Positions 33,389-41,707 of a DNA stretch of 64,000 nucleotides are shown one piece after another. Source of the stretch: CAZQXD01 sp964597315 (GTDB lineage: Bacteria; Pseudomonadota; Gammaproteobacteria; Competibacterales; Competibacteraceae); NCBI GenBank assembly GCA_964597315.1, contig CAZQXD010000010.1:1-64000 (forward strand), written 5' to 3'. The notes beneath the pieces are model-generated. The model was not told the DNA's origin and made no database searches. It saw nothing but the letters and a program-made list of their open reading frames with translations. Every line of letters starts with the position of its first letter. Within the stretch, counting starts at the first letter, position 1. The position numbers and the translations under genes were made by a program.

Positions 33389-35426
33389 GGTTCTGTACCT
33401 TGTTCAGGGTGTCGGTGGCGGGAGGGTTCGAGGGGGCGCCGATCACCAGCAGCTCCGCCCCCTCACGCACCTGTTCGCCCACCGCATGGTTGACGCGCTC
33501 CACCACCCCGGCCTGGGGGGCGATGATGGTGTGTTCCATCTTCATGGCCTCCAGCACCATCAGCGCCGCGCCCTTGGCTACGGTATCACCCTGGGCCACC
33601 AGTACCTTGATGACGATGCCGGGCATGGGCGCGGCCAGGCTGCCGACTTCCACCGCGTCTTCCATGCCCTGGGTGAGGGGGTCATGGACGCCGAGGCAGT
33701 GGTCCTGGCCGCCGGTGAACACGGTGATGGTATCACCCTGGCGCACCAGGGTGGCCCGCACCCGCGCCCCGTCCAGGTCCGCCAGCAGATCGCCAGTCTC
33801 GTTCAGTTCGCCCTGGGCCGCCAGTCGGCCTCCGGGCAGGTCCAGAAGATAGCCGTCCTTGCGGTAGTGGGCGGTCACGACCACGTCCTGCTCCCCGTCC
33901 CGGAAATGGAAGGTGTGATGGTTATCGTCGTTCAGCCGCCAGCCGTCGCTGGCATGCCAGGGCGACCACGGGTCCAGGGAGTCAGAGGCGCGCCGGGTGG
34001 CGGCCTGTTGCATCCGCAACAACTCTCCTAGCACCGCCAGGGCCAGCACCCGATCCGACAGGGCCTCGTGGGCCGGGAATAGGTCGGCGCGGTGGCGGGG
34101 GATGAAGCCGGTATCCACCTTTGCTGCCCGGAACGCCGGGTGGGCGGCCAGGGCGGCCAGAAACCGCAGATTGGTGGTCAGGCCAACAATCTGGTAGTCG
34201 GCCAGGGCGCCGCGCAGCCGTTGCAGGGCGGCCTCCCGGTCCCGGTCCCAGACGATCAGCTTGGCGATCATGGGGTCGTAATAGGGGCTGACTCGGTCTC
34301 CAGCTCGCACCCCGGTATCGATGCGTACATGGGGGGTCTCGGCGGGGGTGCGCAGATGCTGAAGGGCGCCGATGGCGGGGAGAAAATCCCGGTCCGGGTC
34401 CTCGGCATAGATACGCGCCTCGAAGGCGTGGCCGTGGATGGTCAGCTCATCCTGTCCCAAGGGCAGGGGCGCGCCCGCAGCCACCCGCAACTGCCATTCC
34501 ACCAGGTCCTGGCCGGTGATCATCTCGGTGACCGGGTGTTCCACTTGCAGGCGGGTGTTCATCTCCATGAAATAAAAACCGCCGTCCTGGTTGACGATGA
34601 ACTCCACGGTGCCGGCCCCCCGGTAGCCGATGGCCCGGGCCGCAGCTATGGCCGCCTCGCCCATGGCGGCCCGCCGTTCCGGGGTCATGCCCGGGGCCGG
34701 GGCCTCCTCGATGACTTTCTGGTGACGGCGCTGTACCGAACAGTCTCGCTCGAACAGATAGACCACGTTGTGGTGGCTGTCGGCGAACACCTGCACCTCG
34801 ATGTGCCGGGGCTGTTGCAGGTATTTTTCGATCAGCACTTGGTCATCGCCGAAGCTGGCCGCCGCCTCCCGCTTGGCGGACAGTACCGCGTCGCGCAGCT
34901 TGTCCGGGGATTCCACCACCCGCATGCCCTTGCCGCCACCTCCGGCGCTGGCCTTGACCAGCACCGGATAGCCGATGCGCTGGGCCTCCCGAGCCAGCAA
35001 CTCCAGGTCCTGGTCCTCCCCGTGGTAGCCGGGCACCAGGGGCACAGCGGCGTCGCCCATGATGGCCTTGGCGGCGCTCTTGGAACCCATGGCCCGAATG
35101 GCGGCGGCCGACGGGCCGATGAACACAATCCCAGCCCCCTCGCAAGCCTCTGAAAAAGCGGCGTTCTCGGACAGGAATCCATAGCCCGGGTGGATGGCCT
35201 GGGCGCCGCTTTGGCGGGCAATTTCAAGAATCCGTTCGCCTTTCAGATAGGACTCCCGGGCCGGGGCCGGACCCAGCAGATAGGCTTCGTCGCACAGGGC
35301 CACATGGCGGGTATCCCGGTCGGCTTCGGAGTAGACGGCTACAGTGCGAACCCCCAGCCGTCGGCAGGTCTTGGCCACCCGGCAGGCGATCTCGCCCCGG
35401 TTGGCGATCAGGATCTTATGGAACAT
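33327..35426 (-). CDS. liuD: Methylcrotonyl-CoA carboxylase, biotin-carrying alpha subunit
   Basis: MCC alpha, 699 residues from the ATG at 35426 (MFHKILIANRGEIACRV); the frame is open to 35714 but that upstream part lies inside liuC. Order: biotin carboxylase (about 1-450, with GGGGKGMR and EMNTRLQVEHPVTE), then the linker and the biotinyl domain with biotinylated Lys629 in EAMKMEH. With LiuB it carboxylates 3-methylcrotonyl-CoA. About 35 residues (PSNPPATDTLN and a basic end) extend beyond the usual end and overlap liuE by 62 bases, which is unusual. Confidence 0.95.
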   Translation of the reverse strand: MFHKILIANRGEIACRVAKTCRRLGVRTVAVYSEADRDTRHVALCDEAYLLGPAPARESYLKGERILEIARQSGAQAIHPGYGFLSENAAFSEACEGAGIVFIGPSAAAIRAMGSKSAAKAIMGDAAVPLVPGYHGEDQDLELLAREAQRIGYPVLVKASAGGGGKGMRVVESPDKLRDAVLSAKREAAASFGDDQVLIEKYLQQPRHIEVQVFADSHHNVVYLFERDCSVQRRHQKVIEEAPAPGMTPERRAAMGEAAIAAARAIGYRGAGTVEFIVNQDGGFYFMEMNTRLQVEHPVTEMITGQDLVEWQLRVAAGAPLPLGQDELTIHGHAFEARIYAEDPDRDFLPAIGALQHLRTPAETPHVRIDTGVRAGDRVSPYYDPMIAKLIVWDRDREAALQRLRGALADYQIVGLTTNLRFLAALAAHPAFRAAKVDTGFIPRHRADLFPAHEALSDRVLALAVLGELLRMQQAATRRASDSLDPWSPWHASDGWRLNDDNHHTFHFRDGEQDVVVTAHYRKDGYLLDLPGGRLAAQGELNETGDLLADLDGARVRATLVRQGDTITVFTGGQDHCLGVHDPLTQGMEDAVEVGSLAAPMPGIVIKVLVAQGDTVAKGAALMVLEAMKMEHTIIAPQAGVVERVNHAVGEQVREGAELLVIGAPSNPPATDTLNKVQNHDPAPLRKNGRSRSPGRSAK

Positions 35427-35430
35427 GCCG

Positions 35431-36231
35431 TCAACCTCCTCCTGTCCAGGCGGGCTGACGCTTTTCCAGAAACGCCGAGATCCCTTCCCGGCCCTCGGCG
35501 CTGGCCCGCACCCGGGCGATGCGCCGGGCGGTGTCCTCAATGGTGTCGCCGTCCAGAGGCCGGTCGGCCACCTGGCGCACCAGGGCCTTGGCCGCCACCA
35601 TGGCCTGAGGGCCGTTATCGGCCAGGGTTGTGAGGATTTCCGCCAGTCGGGCGTCCAAGCGGTCGGCGGGCAGCACGTCGTGGACCAGGCCGATACGCTG
35701 GGCGGTAATAGCATCGAAACGTTCGGCGCTGACGCAATAGCGGCGGGCCTGACGTACCCCCATGGCCCGGATCACATAGGGGCTGATGACCGCCGGGATC
35801 AGTCCTAGCCGGGTCTCGGACAGGGAGAAACTGGCGGATTCGGCGGCCAAGACCATATCACAGCAGGCCACTAGGCCCACCCCGCCCCCGAGGGCCGGAC
35901 CCTGGACCCGGGCCACGGTGGGCTTGGCCAGGCTGTCCAGGGCGCTCATCAATGCGGCCAGGCGGCGGGCGTCCTCCAGGTTCTGCTGTTCGGTATAGTC
36001 GGCCATGCGCCGCATCCAGTGCAGATCGGCCCCGGCGGAGAAGCTCTTGCCCCGGGCGGCCAGCACCACCACCCGCACCTGGGGATCGGTCTCCAGGCTG
36101 GCCAGGGCTTCGGTAAGCCGGGCGATCAGGGCATCGTCGAAGGCGTTATGGAGTTCTGGCCGGTTCAGGGTCAGGGTGGCGACCCCGCGCCGGGGATCGA
36201 ATGCGGTCAAGACGCTGGCTTCGCGGGTCAA
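35431..36231 (-). CDS. liuC: Methylglutaconyl-CoA hydratase (enoyl-CoA hydratase family)
   Basis: 266 residues of the crotonase family. The oxyanion-hole segments are AARGKSFSAGADLHWM (about 60-75) and VQGPALGGGVGLVACCDMV. In this operon it should hydrate 3-methylglutaconyl-CoA to HMG-CoA. It begins three bases after liuB and ends four bases before liuD, so the three genes are tightly packed. The assignment rests on family plus context. Confidence 0.92.
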   Translation of the reverse strand: MTREASVLTAFDPRRGVATLTLNRPELHNAFDDALIARLTEALASLETDPQVRVVVLAARGKSFSAGADLHWMRRMADYTEQQNLEDARRLAALMSALDSLAKPTVARVQGPALGGGVGLVACCDMVLAAESASFSLSETRLGLIPAVISPYVIRAMGVRQARRYCVSAERFDAITAQRIGLVHDVLPADRLDARLAEILTTLADNGPQAMVAAKALVRQVADRPLDGDTIEDTARRIARVRASAEGREGISAFLEKRQPAWTGGG

Positions 36232-36234
36232 GGT

Positions 36235-37842
36235 TTACATCCTGAAGATACCAAAGTCGGTTTTTTCCACCGGTCGGTTGAGGGCGGCGGACAGGCCCAG
36301 GCCCAGCACCTTGCGGGTGTCGGCCGGGTCGATGACGCCGTCGTCCCACAGTCGCGCCGAGGCGTAATAGGGATGGCCCTGGCGTTCGTACTGGTCGCGG
36401 ATGGAGCGCTTGAAGCACTCCTCGTCCTCCAGACTCCAGGTCTTGCCGGCCCGCTCTAGGGCCTCGCGCTTGACCTGGGCCAGCACCCCGGCGGCCTGTT
36501 CGCCGCCCATCACCGAGATCCGGGCATTGGGCCACATCCACAAAAACCGGGGCGAGTAGGCCCGGCCGCACATGCCGTAATTTCCGGCCCCGAAGGAACC
36601 GCCGATCAGCACCGTGAGCTTGGGCGCCTGGGCGCAGGCCACGGCGGTGACCATCTTGGCGCCGTTTTTGGCGATGCCCTCGGCCTCGTATTTGCGGCCC
36701 ACCATAAAGCCGGTGATGTTCTGTAGAAAAATCAGCGGGATGTTCCGTTGGGCGCAGAGTTCCACAAAGTGGGCGCCCTTGAGGGCGGACTCCGAGAACA
36801 GCACCCCGTTATTGGCCACCAGACCCACCGGATAGCCGTACAACCGGGCGAAGCCAGTGACCAGGGTAGTCCCGTATAGGGCCTTGAACTCGTCGAACTC
36901 GGATCCGTCCACGATCCGGGCGATTACCTCCCGCGCGTCGAAGGGCTTGCGGGGGTCGGCAGGAATCACCCCGTGCAGTTCGGCCGGGTCGAAGGCAGGC
37001 TCCCGGGCGGGCCGGAGGTCCAGGCTGGGGTGCTTGACCCGGTTCAGGTTGCCGACGATTTTGCGGGCCAGGCCCAGGGCGTGGGCGTCGTTGAGGGCGT
37101 AGTGGTCGACAACCCCGGAGGTGCGGGAGTGGACATCGGCCCCGCCCAGTTCCTCGGCGCTCACCACCTCGCCGGTGGCGGCTCGCACCAGGGGGGGGCC
37201 GGCCAGAAAAATCGTGCCTTGGTTGCGGACGATGATGGACTCATCGGCCATGGCCGGGACATATGCGCCCCCGGCGGTGCAGGAACCCATGACCACGGCA
37301 ATCTGGGGGATGCCCTGGGCGGACATAGTGGCCTGGTTATAGAAAATCCGCCCGAAGTGATCCCGGTCCGGGAACACCGCGTCCTGGTTGGGCAGATTGG
37401 CCCCCCCGGAGTCCACCAGATAGAGGCAGGGCAGGTGGTTCTGGGCGGCGATTTCCTGGGCGCGGAGATGTTTTTTTACGGTCATGGGGTAATACGTCCC
37501 CCCCTTGACGGTGGCGTCATTAGCCACGATTAGGCACTCCCGGTCGGCCACCCGGCCGATGCCGGTGATAATGCCGGCGGCGGGCGCCTCGTCGTCGTAC
37601 ATGCCAAGGGCGGCGAGCTGCGATAGCTCCAGAAACGGCGAACCCACGTCCAGCAGCACCCGGATGCGGTCCCGGGGCAGCAGCTTGCCTAGGTTGGTGT
37701 GCCGCTGACGGGCCTGTTCGCCCCCCCCTTGCTTGATCCTGGCCACCACCCGGCGTAGATCGGCCACTAAGGCGGCCATGCGCTCGGAGTTGGCCCGGAA
37801 GTCCTCGGAGCGGGGGTTAAGGTTAGATTTGACGACGTTCAT
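36235..37842 (-). CDS. liuB: Methylcrotonyl-CoA carboxylase, carboxyltransferase beta subunit
   Basis: MCC beta, 535 residues, transfers the carboxyl group from biotin to 3-methylcrotonyl-CoA. Carboxyltransferase signatures seen are GGTYYPMTVKKHLRAQEIA, LVDSGGANLPNQ, GSCTAGGAYVPAM, GFMVGRKYEAEGIAKNGAK and the acyl-CoA-binding GAGNYGMCGRAY. Length and sequence fit MCC rather than propionyl-CoA carboxylase. It lies between the thiolase and liuC. Confidence 0.95.
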   Translation of the reverse strand: MNVVKSNLNPRSEDFRANSERMAALVADLRRVVARIKQGGGEQARQRHTNLGKLLPRDRIRVLLDVGSPFLELSQLAALGMYDDEAPAAGIITGIGRVADRECLIVANDATVKGGTYYPMTVKKHLRAQEIAAQNHLPCLYLVDSGGANLPNQDAVFPDRDHFGRIFYNQATMSAQGIPQIAVVMGSCTAGGAYVPAMADESIIVRNQGTIFLAGPPLVRAATGEVVSAEELGGADVHSRTSGVVDHYALNDAHALGLARKIVGNLNRVKHPSLDLRPAREPAFDPAELHGVIPADPRKPFDAREVIARIVDGSEFDEFKALYGTTLVTGFARLYGYPVGLVANNGVLFSESALKGAHFVELCAQRNIPLIFLQNITGFMVGRKYEAEGIAKNGAKMVTAVACAQAPKLTVLIGGSFGAGNYGMCGRAYSPRFLWMWPNARISVMGGEQAAGVLAQVKREALERAGKTWSLEDEECFKRSIRDQYERQGHPYYASARLWDDGVIDPADTRKVLGLGLSAALNRPVEKTDFGIFRM

Positions 37843-37860
37843 GGTGTTACCCCAGGACGG

Positions 37861-39042
37861 CTACAGGCGTTCCAGGGCCACGGCGGTGGCCTCGCCGCCG
37901 CCGATGCACAGGCTGGCCACGCCCCGAGACTTGCCGTATTTTTCCAGGGCCGCCAGCAGGGTCACCATGATCCTGGCCCCGGAAGCGCCGATGGGGTGGC
38001 CCAAGGCGCAGGCCCCGCCGTGGACGTTGACCTTGTCGTGGGGCAGGTCTAGGTCCACCATGGCCGCCATGGTGACCACGGCGAAAGCCTCGTTGATCTC
38101 GTACAGGTCCACCTGATGGGTTGACCAGTGAGTTTTTTCCATGAGTTTTTTGATGGCGCCGATGGGGGCGGTGGTGAATAGGCTCGGTTCCTGGGCATGG
38201 GTGGCGTGGGCGCGCAGCACCGCTAGGGGCTTGAGGCCGCGTCCCTCGGCTTCGCTGTTACGCATCAGCACCAGGGCCGCAGCGCCGTCGGAGATGGAGC
38301 TGGAGTTGGCCGGGGTTACCGTGCCGTCCTTGCAAAAAGCGGGTTTCAGGAACGGGATCTTGTGGATTTGGGCGGTAAAGGGCTGCTCGTCCCGGTCCAC
38401 TACGGTCTCGCCCCGGCGGTCCTGGATCGTCAAAGGTGCGATCTCCTGGGCAAAACCGCCGTCCTCGTTGGCCTGCTTGGCCCGGTGCAGGGAGGTGATG
38501 GCGAACTGGTCCTGGGCCTCCCGGCTGAAGTGATATTGGTCGGCGCAGTCCTCGGCGAAAACGCCCATCAGTCGGCCCTTGTGGTAGGCGTCCTCCAGAC
38601 CGTCCAAGAACATATGGTCCAGCACTTGGCCATGGCCCAGGCGGTAGCCGCTCCGGGCCTTGGGCAGCAAGTAGGGGGCGTTGGTCATGCTCTCCATGCC
38701 CCCGGCGACGATCACCTTGGCGCTGCCGGCCAGCAACAGGTCGTGGGCCAACATGGCGGCCTTCATGCCCGAGCCGCACATCTTGTTGACGGTGACGCAG
38801 CCGGTGGACAGGGGCAGGCCGGCGCCCAGGGTTGCCTGCCGGGCCGGGGCCTGGCCCTGGCCGGCGGGTAGCACGCAGCCCATGATGACTTCCTCCACAT
38901 CCGTGGGGGCGAGACCGGCGCGTTCCACGGCGGCCCGGATGGCCGCAGCGCCCAGGACTGGGGCGGTAATGTCTTTGAATACGCCCTGAAAACTGCCCAT
39001 GGCGGTGCGGGCGTAGCCAACGATGACGACGGGATCGTGCAT
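37861..39042 (-). CDS. Acetyl-CoA acetyltransferase (thiolase)
   Basis: 393 residues from the ATG at 39042 (MHDPVVIVGYARTAMG), chosen for the GGAG eight to eleven bases upstream; the frame is open to 39102. The acyl-enzyme cysteine is Cys89 in CVTVNKMCGSGMKA; HGGACALGHPIGASGAR and the end CIGGGEATAVALERL complete the active site. It interconverts two acetyl-CoA and acetoacetyl-CoA. It sits between liuA and liuB, inside the leucine operon, and may handle acetoacetyl-CoA from LiuE-derived acetoacetate or supply polyhydroxybutyrate synthesis; no CoA-transferase is in the window. Confidence 0.92.
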   Translation of the reverse strand: MHDPVVIVGYARTAMGSFQGVFKDITAPVLGAAAIRAAVERAGLAPTDVEEVIMGCVLPAGQGQAPARQATLGAGLPLSTGCVTVNKMCGSGMKAAMLAHDLLLAGSAKVIVAGGMESMTNAPYLLPKARSGYRLGHGQVLDHMFLDGLEDAYHKGRLMGVFAEDCADQYHFSREAQDQFAITSLHRAKQANEDGGFAQEIAPLTIQDRRGETVVDRDEQPFTAQIHKIPFLKPAFCKDGTVTPANSSSISDGAAALVLMRNSEAEGRGLKPLAVLRAHATHAQEPSLFTTAPIGAIKKLMEKTHWSTHQVDLYEINEAFAVVTMAAMVDLDLPHDKVNVHGGACALGHPIGASGARIMVTLLAALEKYGKSRGVASLCIGGGEATAVALERL

Positions 39043-39070
39043 GGTGTTCTCCGAATTCAGGGTCGCCGGT

Positions 39071-40237
39071 TCAGGCCGTTTCGTTGAATAGCTCGCGGCC
39101 AATCAACAGGCGGCGAATCTCCGAAGTGCCAGCGCCGATTTCGTAGAGCTTGGCGTCCCGCAGTAGTCGGCCAGTGGGGTATTCGTTGATATAGCCGTTG
39201 CCCCCAAGAGCCTGAATCGCCTCCAGGGCCATCCAGGTGGCTTTTTCGGCGGCGTAGAGAATGGCACCGGCGGCATCCTTGCGGGTGGTCTCGCCCCGGT
39301 CGCAGGCGGCGCCCACGGCGTAGACATAGGCTTTGCAGGCGTTCATGGTGGTGTACATATCCGCCACCTTGCCCTGCATAAGCTGGAACTCGCCGATGGG
39401 CTGACCGAACTGCTTGCGTTCGTGGAGATAGGGCAGCACCACGTCCATGCAGGCGTCCATGATGCCCAACGGCCCGGCGGCCAGCACGGCCCGTTCGTAG
39501 TCCAGGCCGGACATGAGCACCTTGGTCCCCTTGTTGATCTCTCCCAGTACATTTTCTGCGGGCGCTTCGCAGTCCTGGAACACTAATTCGCAAGTGTTGG
39601 AGCCGCGCATGCCCAGCTTGTCCAGCTTTTGGGCGGTAGAAAAGCCCTTGAAATCGTTCTGGATAATAAACGCGGTGATGCCCTTGGGCCCGGCGGCGGG
39701 GTCGGTTTTGGCATAGACCACCAGGGTGTGGGCGTCGGGACCGTTGGTGATCCACATTTTATTGCCGTTGAGGATGTAGCGGTCTCCCTGTTTATCGGCA
39801 CGTAGCCCCATGCCCATCACGTCGGAGCCGGCCCCCGGCTCGGACATGGCTAGGGCGCCTATGTGTTCACCGGAGATCAGCTTGGGCAGATAACGGCGCT
39901 TTTGCTCCTCGTTACCGTTACGCCGGATCTGGTTGACGCAAAGATTGGAATGAGCGCCATAGGACAGGCCCACCGAGGCCGAGGCCCGGGAGATTTCCTC
40001 CATGGCCACCATATGGGCCAGATAGCCCATGGCGGAGCCGCCGTAGTCCTCTTCGACAGTGATGCCCAGCAGCCCCAGTTCCCCGAACTTGGGCCATAAA
40101 TCATTGGGGTACTGGTTGGTTCGGTCGATTTCGGCGGCCCGGGGCGCGATCTCGGCCTGGGCGAAGTCATGCACGGCGTCGCGCAGCATGTGGATGGTTT
40201 CGCCCAGGGCGAAATTCAAGGAAGGCAGTTGAATCAT
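39071..40237 (-). CDS. liuA: Isovaleryl-CoA dehydrogenase
   Basis: 388 residues, FAD-dependent acyl-CoA dehydrogenase converting isovaleryl-CoA to 3-methylcrotonyl-CoA, the first committed step of the liu pathway. The catalytic base is Glu248 in GLDYERAVLAAGPLGIMD, at the position typical of isovaleryl-CoA dehydrogenases rather than the C-terminal Glu of short-chain enzymes. AMSEPGAGSDV and the end NEYPTGRLLRDAKLYEIGAG are also family marks. It is the first gene of the operon and lies about 100 bases downstream of a LiuR palindrome. Confidence 0.95.
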   Translation of the reverse strand: MIQLPSLNFALGETIHMLRDAVHDFAQAEIAPRAAEIDRTNQYPNDLWPKFGELGLLGITVEEDYGGSAMGYLAHMVAMEEISRASASVGLSYGAHSNLCVNQIRRNGNEEQKRRYLPKLISGEHIGALAMSEPGAGSDVMGMGLRADKQGDRYILNGNKMWITNGPDAHTLVVYAKTDPAAGPKGITAFIIQNDFKGFSTAQKLDKLGMRGSNTCELVFQDCEAPAENVLGEINKGTKVLMSGLDYERAVLAAGPLGIMDACMDVVLPYLHERKQFGQPIGEFQLMQGKVADMYTTMNACKAYVYAVGAACDRGETTRKDAAGAILYAAEKATWMALEAIQALGGNGYINEYPTGRLLRDAKLYEIGAGTSEIRRLLIGRELFNETA

Positions 40238-40336
40238 GCTATCTCCCGATCTAGCCAGGGTTTATGGAGAATAGTCAGGCGGATTCGCCATCCCTGCGGG
40301 GCTAGGTCCGCTGGAGCGATGCGGAGATAGCACTAA

Positions 40337-40363
40337 ATTATATTACGTTTACGTAAACGTCAA
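40337..40363 (-). promoter_or_regulatory. liu operon promoter with LiuR palindrome
   Basis: On the minus strand TTGACG (40363-40358) and TATAAT (40342-40337) flank a 15-base spacer. A perfect 16-bp palindrome ACGTTTACGTAAACGT (40345-40360) overlaps the -35 end and fills the spacer, as expected for a MerR-type regulator that remodels a promoter with abnormal spacing. The same palindrome lies upstream of liuR. It agrees with the LiuR-type motif described for Proteobacteria. Confidence 0.75.
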
Positions 40364-40477
40364 TAAACGAATATTATCTGTTTTGGCCCCACTCCGAGTG
40401 AGAAATAAGTCCGATGTCCTAGAAGCGGACCATGCCGGGGAAGCGGGAAAGACTGCCAAGGGGCGAAGAGTCACGGA

Positions 40478-40509
40478 CCCGGCTCATACCCACAAAAGGG
40501 TAGGCCGGG
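40478..40509 (-). terminator. Hairpin after liuR
   Basis: CCCGGC (40478-40483) pairs with GCCGGG (40504-40509) and TACCC (40487-40491) with GGGTA (40498-40502), a two-part stem with a small bulge and a six-base loop. It lies between the liuR stop and the liu operon promoter, the right place to separate the two transcripts. There is no T tract, so terminator function is uncertain. The rest of 40238-40532 holds only the promoter. Confidence 0.4.
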
Positions 40510-40532
40510 CGCATTAAACAGCGCTGACGCCA

Positions 40533-41012
40533 TTATCCTGATTCACCATCCTGATTGGACCAGGGCCGTTGCAGAGCCGGTTGGGAGTTGCGCTGGTCAC
40601 TGCGTTCCCAGGGCTTTTCCACCGTCAGCAGGCGTAGACATTCGGCTTCGGCGGTATTGATTTCGTGGAGCGCGGCCTTGATATCCCGTTGCTGCTGTTC
40701 CAGCAAGGAGCGGTGCTCCACAAGAATTTTGAGGAAATAGCGCAACTGCCGCTCTTCGCCCCGGGCGCTGTCATACAGGTCGAACAATTCCCGGGTCTCG
40801 CTCAGGGTGAAGCCTAGACGCTTGCCGCGCAGGATTAACCTCAGACGGGTGCGATCACGTTTGGTGTAGATACGCTTGCGCCCTTCTCTTTGGGGGTTGA
40901 GCAAGCCCTGATCTTCATAGAAGCGGATAGCTCGGGTGGTTAGGTTAAACTCCCGCGCCAGGTCGGAAATGGTATATACCGTCGTGGATTGGCTTTCATC
41001 GGCCCTAGGCAT
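40533..41012 (-). CDS. liuR: MerR-family regulator of the liu operon
   Basis: 159 residues from the ATG at 41012 (MPRADESQSTTVYTISDLAREF); a start at 41030 is possible. Residues about 12-80 form the MerR winged helix-turn-helix (YTISDLAREFNLTTRAIRFYEDQGLL, then REGRKRIYTKRDRTRLRLILRGKRLGFTL). A coiled dimerisation helix follows (about 95-140). There is no metal-binding cysteine set. It precedes the liu operon in the same direction, and both promoters carry the same palindrome, so it probably controls the operon and itself. Confidence 0.9.
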   Translation of the reverse strand: MPRADESQSTTVYTISDLAREFNLTTRAIRFYEDQGLLNPQREGRKRIYTKRDRTRLRLILRGKRLGFTLSETRELFDLYDSARGEERQLRYFLKILVEHRSLLEQQQRDIKAALHEINTAEAECLRLLTVEKPWERSDQRNSQPALQRPWSNQDGESG

Positions 41013-41046
41013 GGATAACGCTCCGAGCAATCATGTCACTGTCCAA

Positions 41047-41073
41047 TTTATCACGTTTACGTAAACGTAAATA
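41047..41073 (-). promoter_or_regulatory. liuR promoter with LiuR palindrome
   Basis: A second exact copy of ACGTTTACGTAAACGT lies at 41053-41068. On the minus strand it is framed by a -35-like TTTACG and a -10-like TAAATT with the same relative positions as at the liu operon promoter. This fits autoregulation by LiuR. Confidence 0.7.
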
Positions 41074-41318
41074 TTTCATGATCTGCCGCGTGCTTCGCAA
41101 GCGCAACCGGAGGCGGGCTGCCTCATCGTGTATTGCGGTGCATCATGCTGGCCAGCCTAGTGGCCTGGGCCAGGAGGATAACTCTATTCGACGTCGCTTT
41201 ACCTGCGGCGGCGGCGTGGCGAGGGGCTGGAAATTGACTTGTGGCCGTCGCGCCTCTGGGTTTACCTTTATTTTAGGTAAGTCATTGACGGGTACCCGAG
41301 ACCCGAGGAGATTATGGC
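41074..41318. other. Intergenic region between liuR and the phaC-side gene
   Basis: About 245 bases beyond the liuR promoter. A 6-bp inverted repeat TTACCT/AGGTAA (41262-41280) lies about 40 bases before the start at 41319. A short ORF could be drawn here on the plus strand but has no ribosome binding site and a composition typical of noise. No further structure seen. Confidence 0.4.
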
Positions 41319-41588
41319 ATGTTGTCTTATGTTGACTGTGTCGATCTATCCGAACTGACCGAAGCCGAGATTGAGGCCATCGCCGAGCATGAACACATAC
41401 CGGAGATCGTGGCCGCAGAACTGGGTCATTACCTGGTTCATACCCCGGAGGGGGTACCGATGATCCAGCGGATCATCCTGGATGACATCGAGCAAGCCCA
41501 GCGGCGCGGGGATGGTCAACGGGCGCTGCGCTTAAAGCTGGTGCTCAAGCATTTTGTGGAAACCCATCCCGACCACCCCAAAAGCTGA
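41319..41588 (+). CDS. Small conserved-looking acidic protein upstream of phaC
   Basis: 89 residues, ATG at 41319 with AGGAG about ten bases upstream. It is acidic and helical (LTEAEIEAIAEHEHIPEIVAAELG, then a PEGVPMIQRIILDDIEQAQRRGD segment). No signal peptide or membrane segment. I do not recognise a named family. It lies 119 bases upstream of phaC in the same direction, so a role around polyhydroxyalkanoate storage is possible but unproven. Confidence 0.65.
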   Translation: MLSYVDCVDLSELTEAEIEAIAEHEHIPEIVAAELGHYLVHTPEGVPMIQRIILDDIEQAQRRGDGQRALRLKLVLKHFVETHPDHPKS

Positions 41589-41707
41589 AGCCGGGTGCTG
41601 CATTGCGGCGAAGGGTGGAATAGCGTAGTTTATAAAAATCGAACCTTAGCGCAGGCGTTGATCCCGGTTGACGCTGTTGCGCTCGGTGCCAGCAATCGGA
41701 GCCTTCG

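Noticed and set aside
34092..35153. 353-codon plus-strand frame opposite liuD
   Set aside because: Antisense to an unmistakable biotin carboxylase; composition is the complement of its codon bias.
41033..41335. 100-codon plus-strand frame between liuR and the gene at 41319
   Set aside because: Overlaps the liuR operator, has no ribosome binding site and reads as basic noise.
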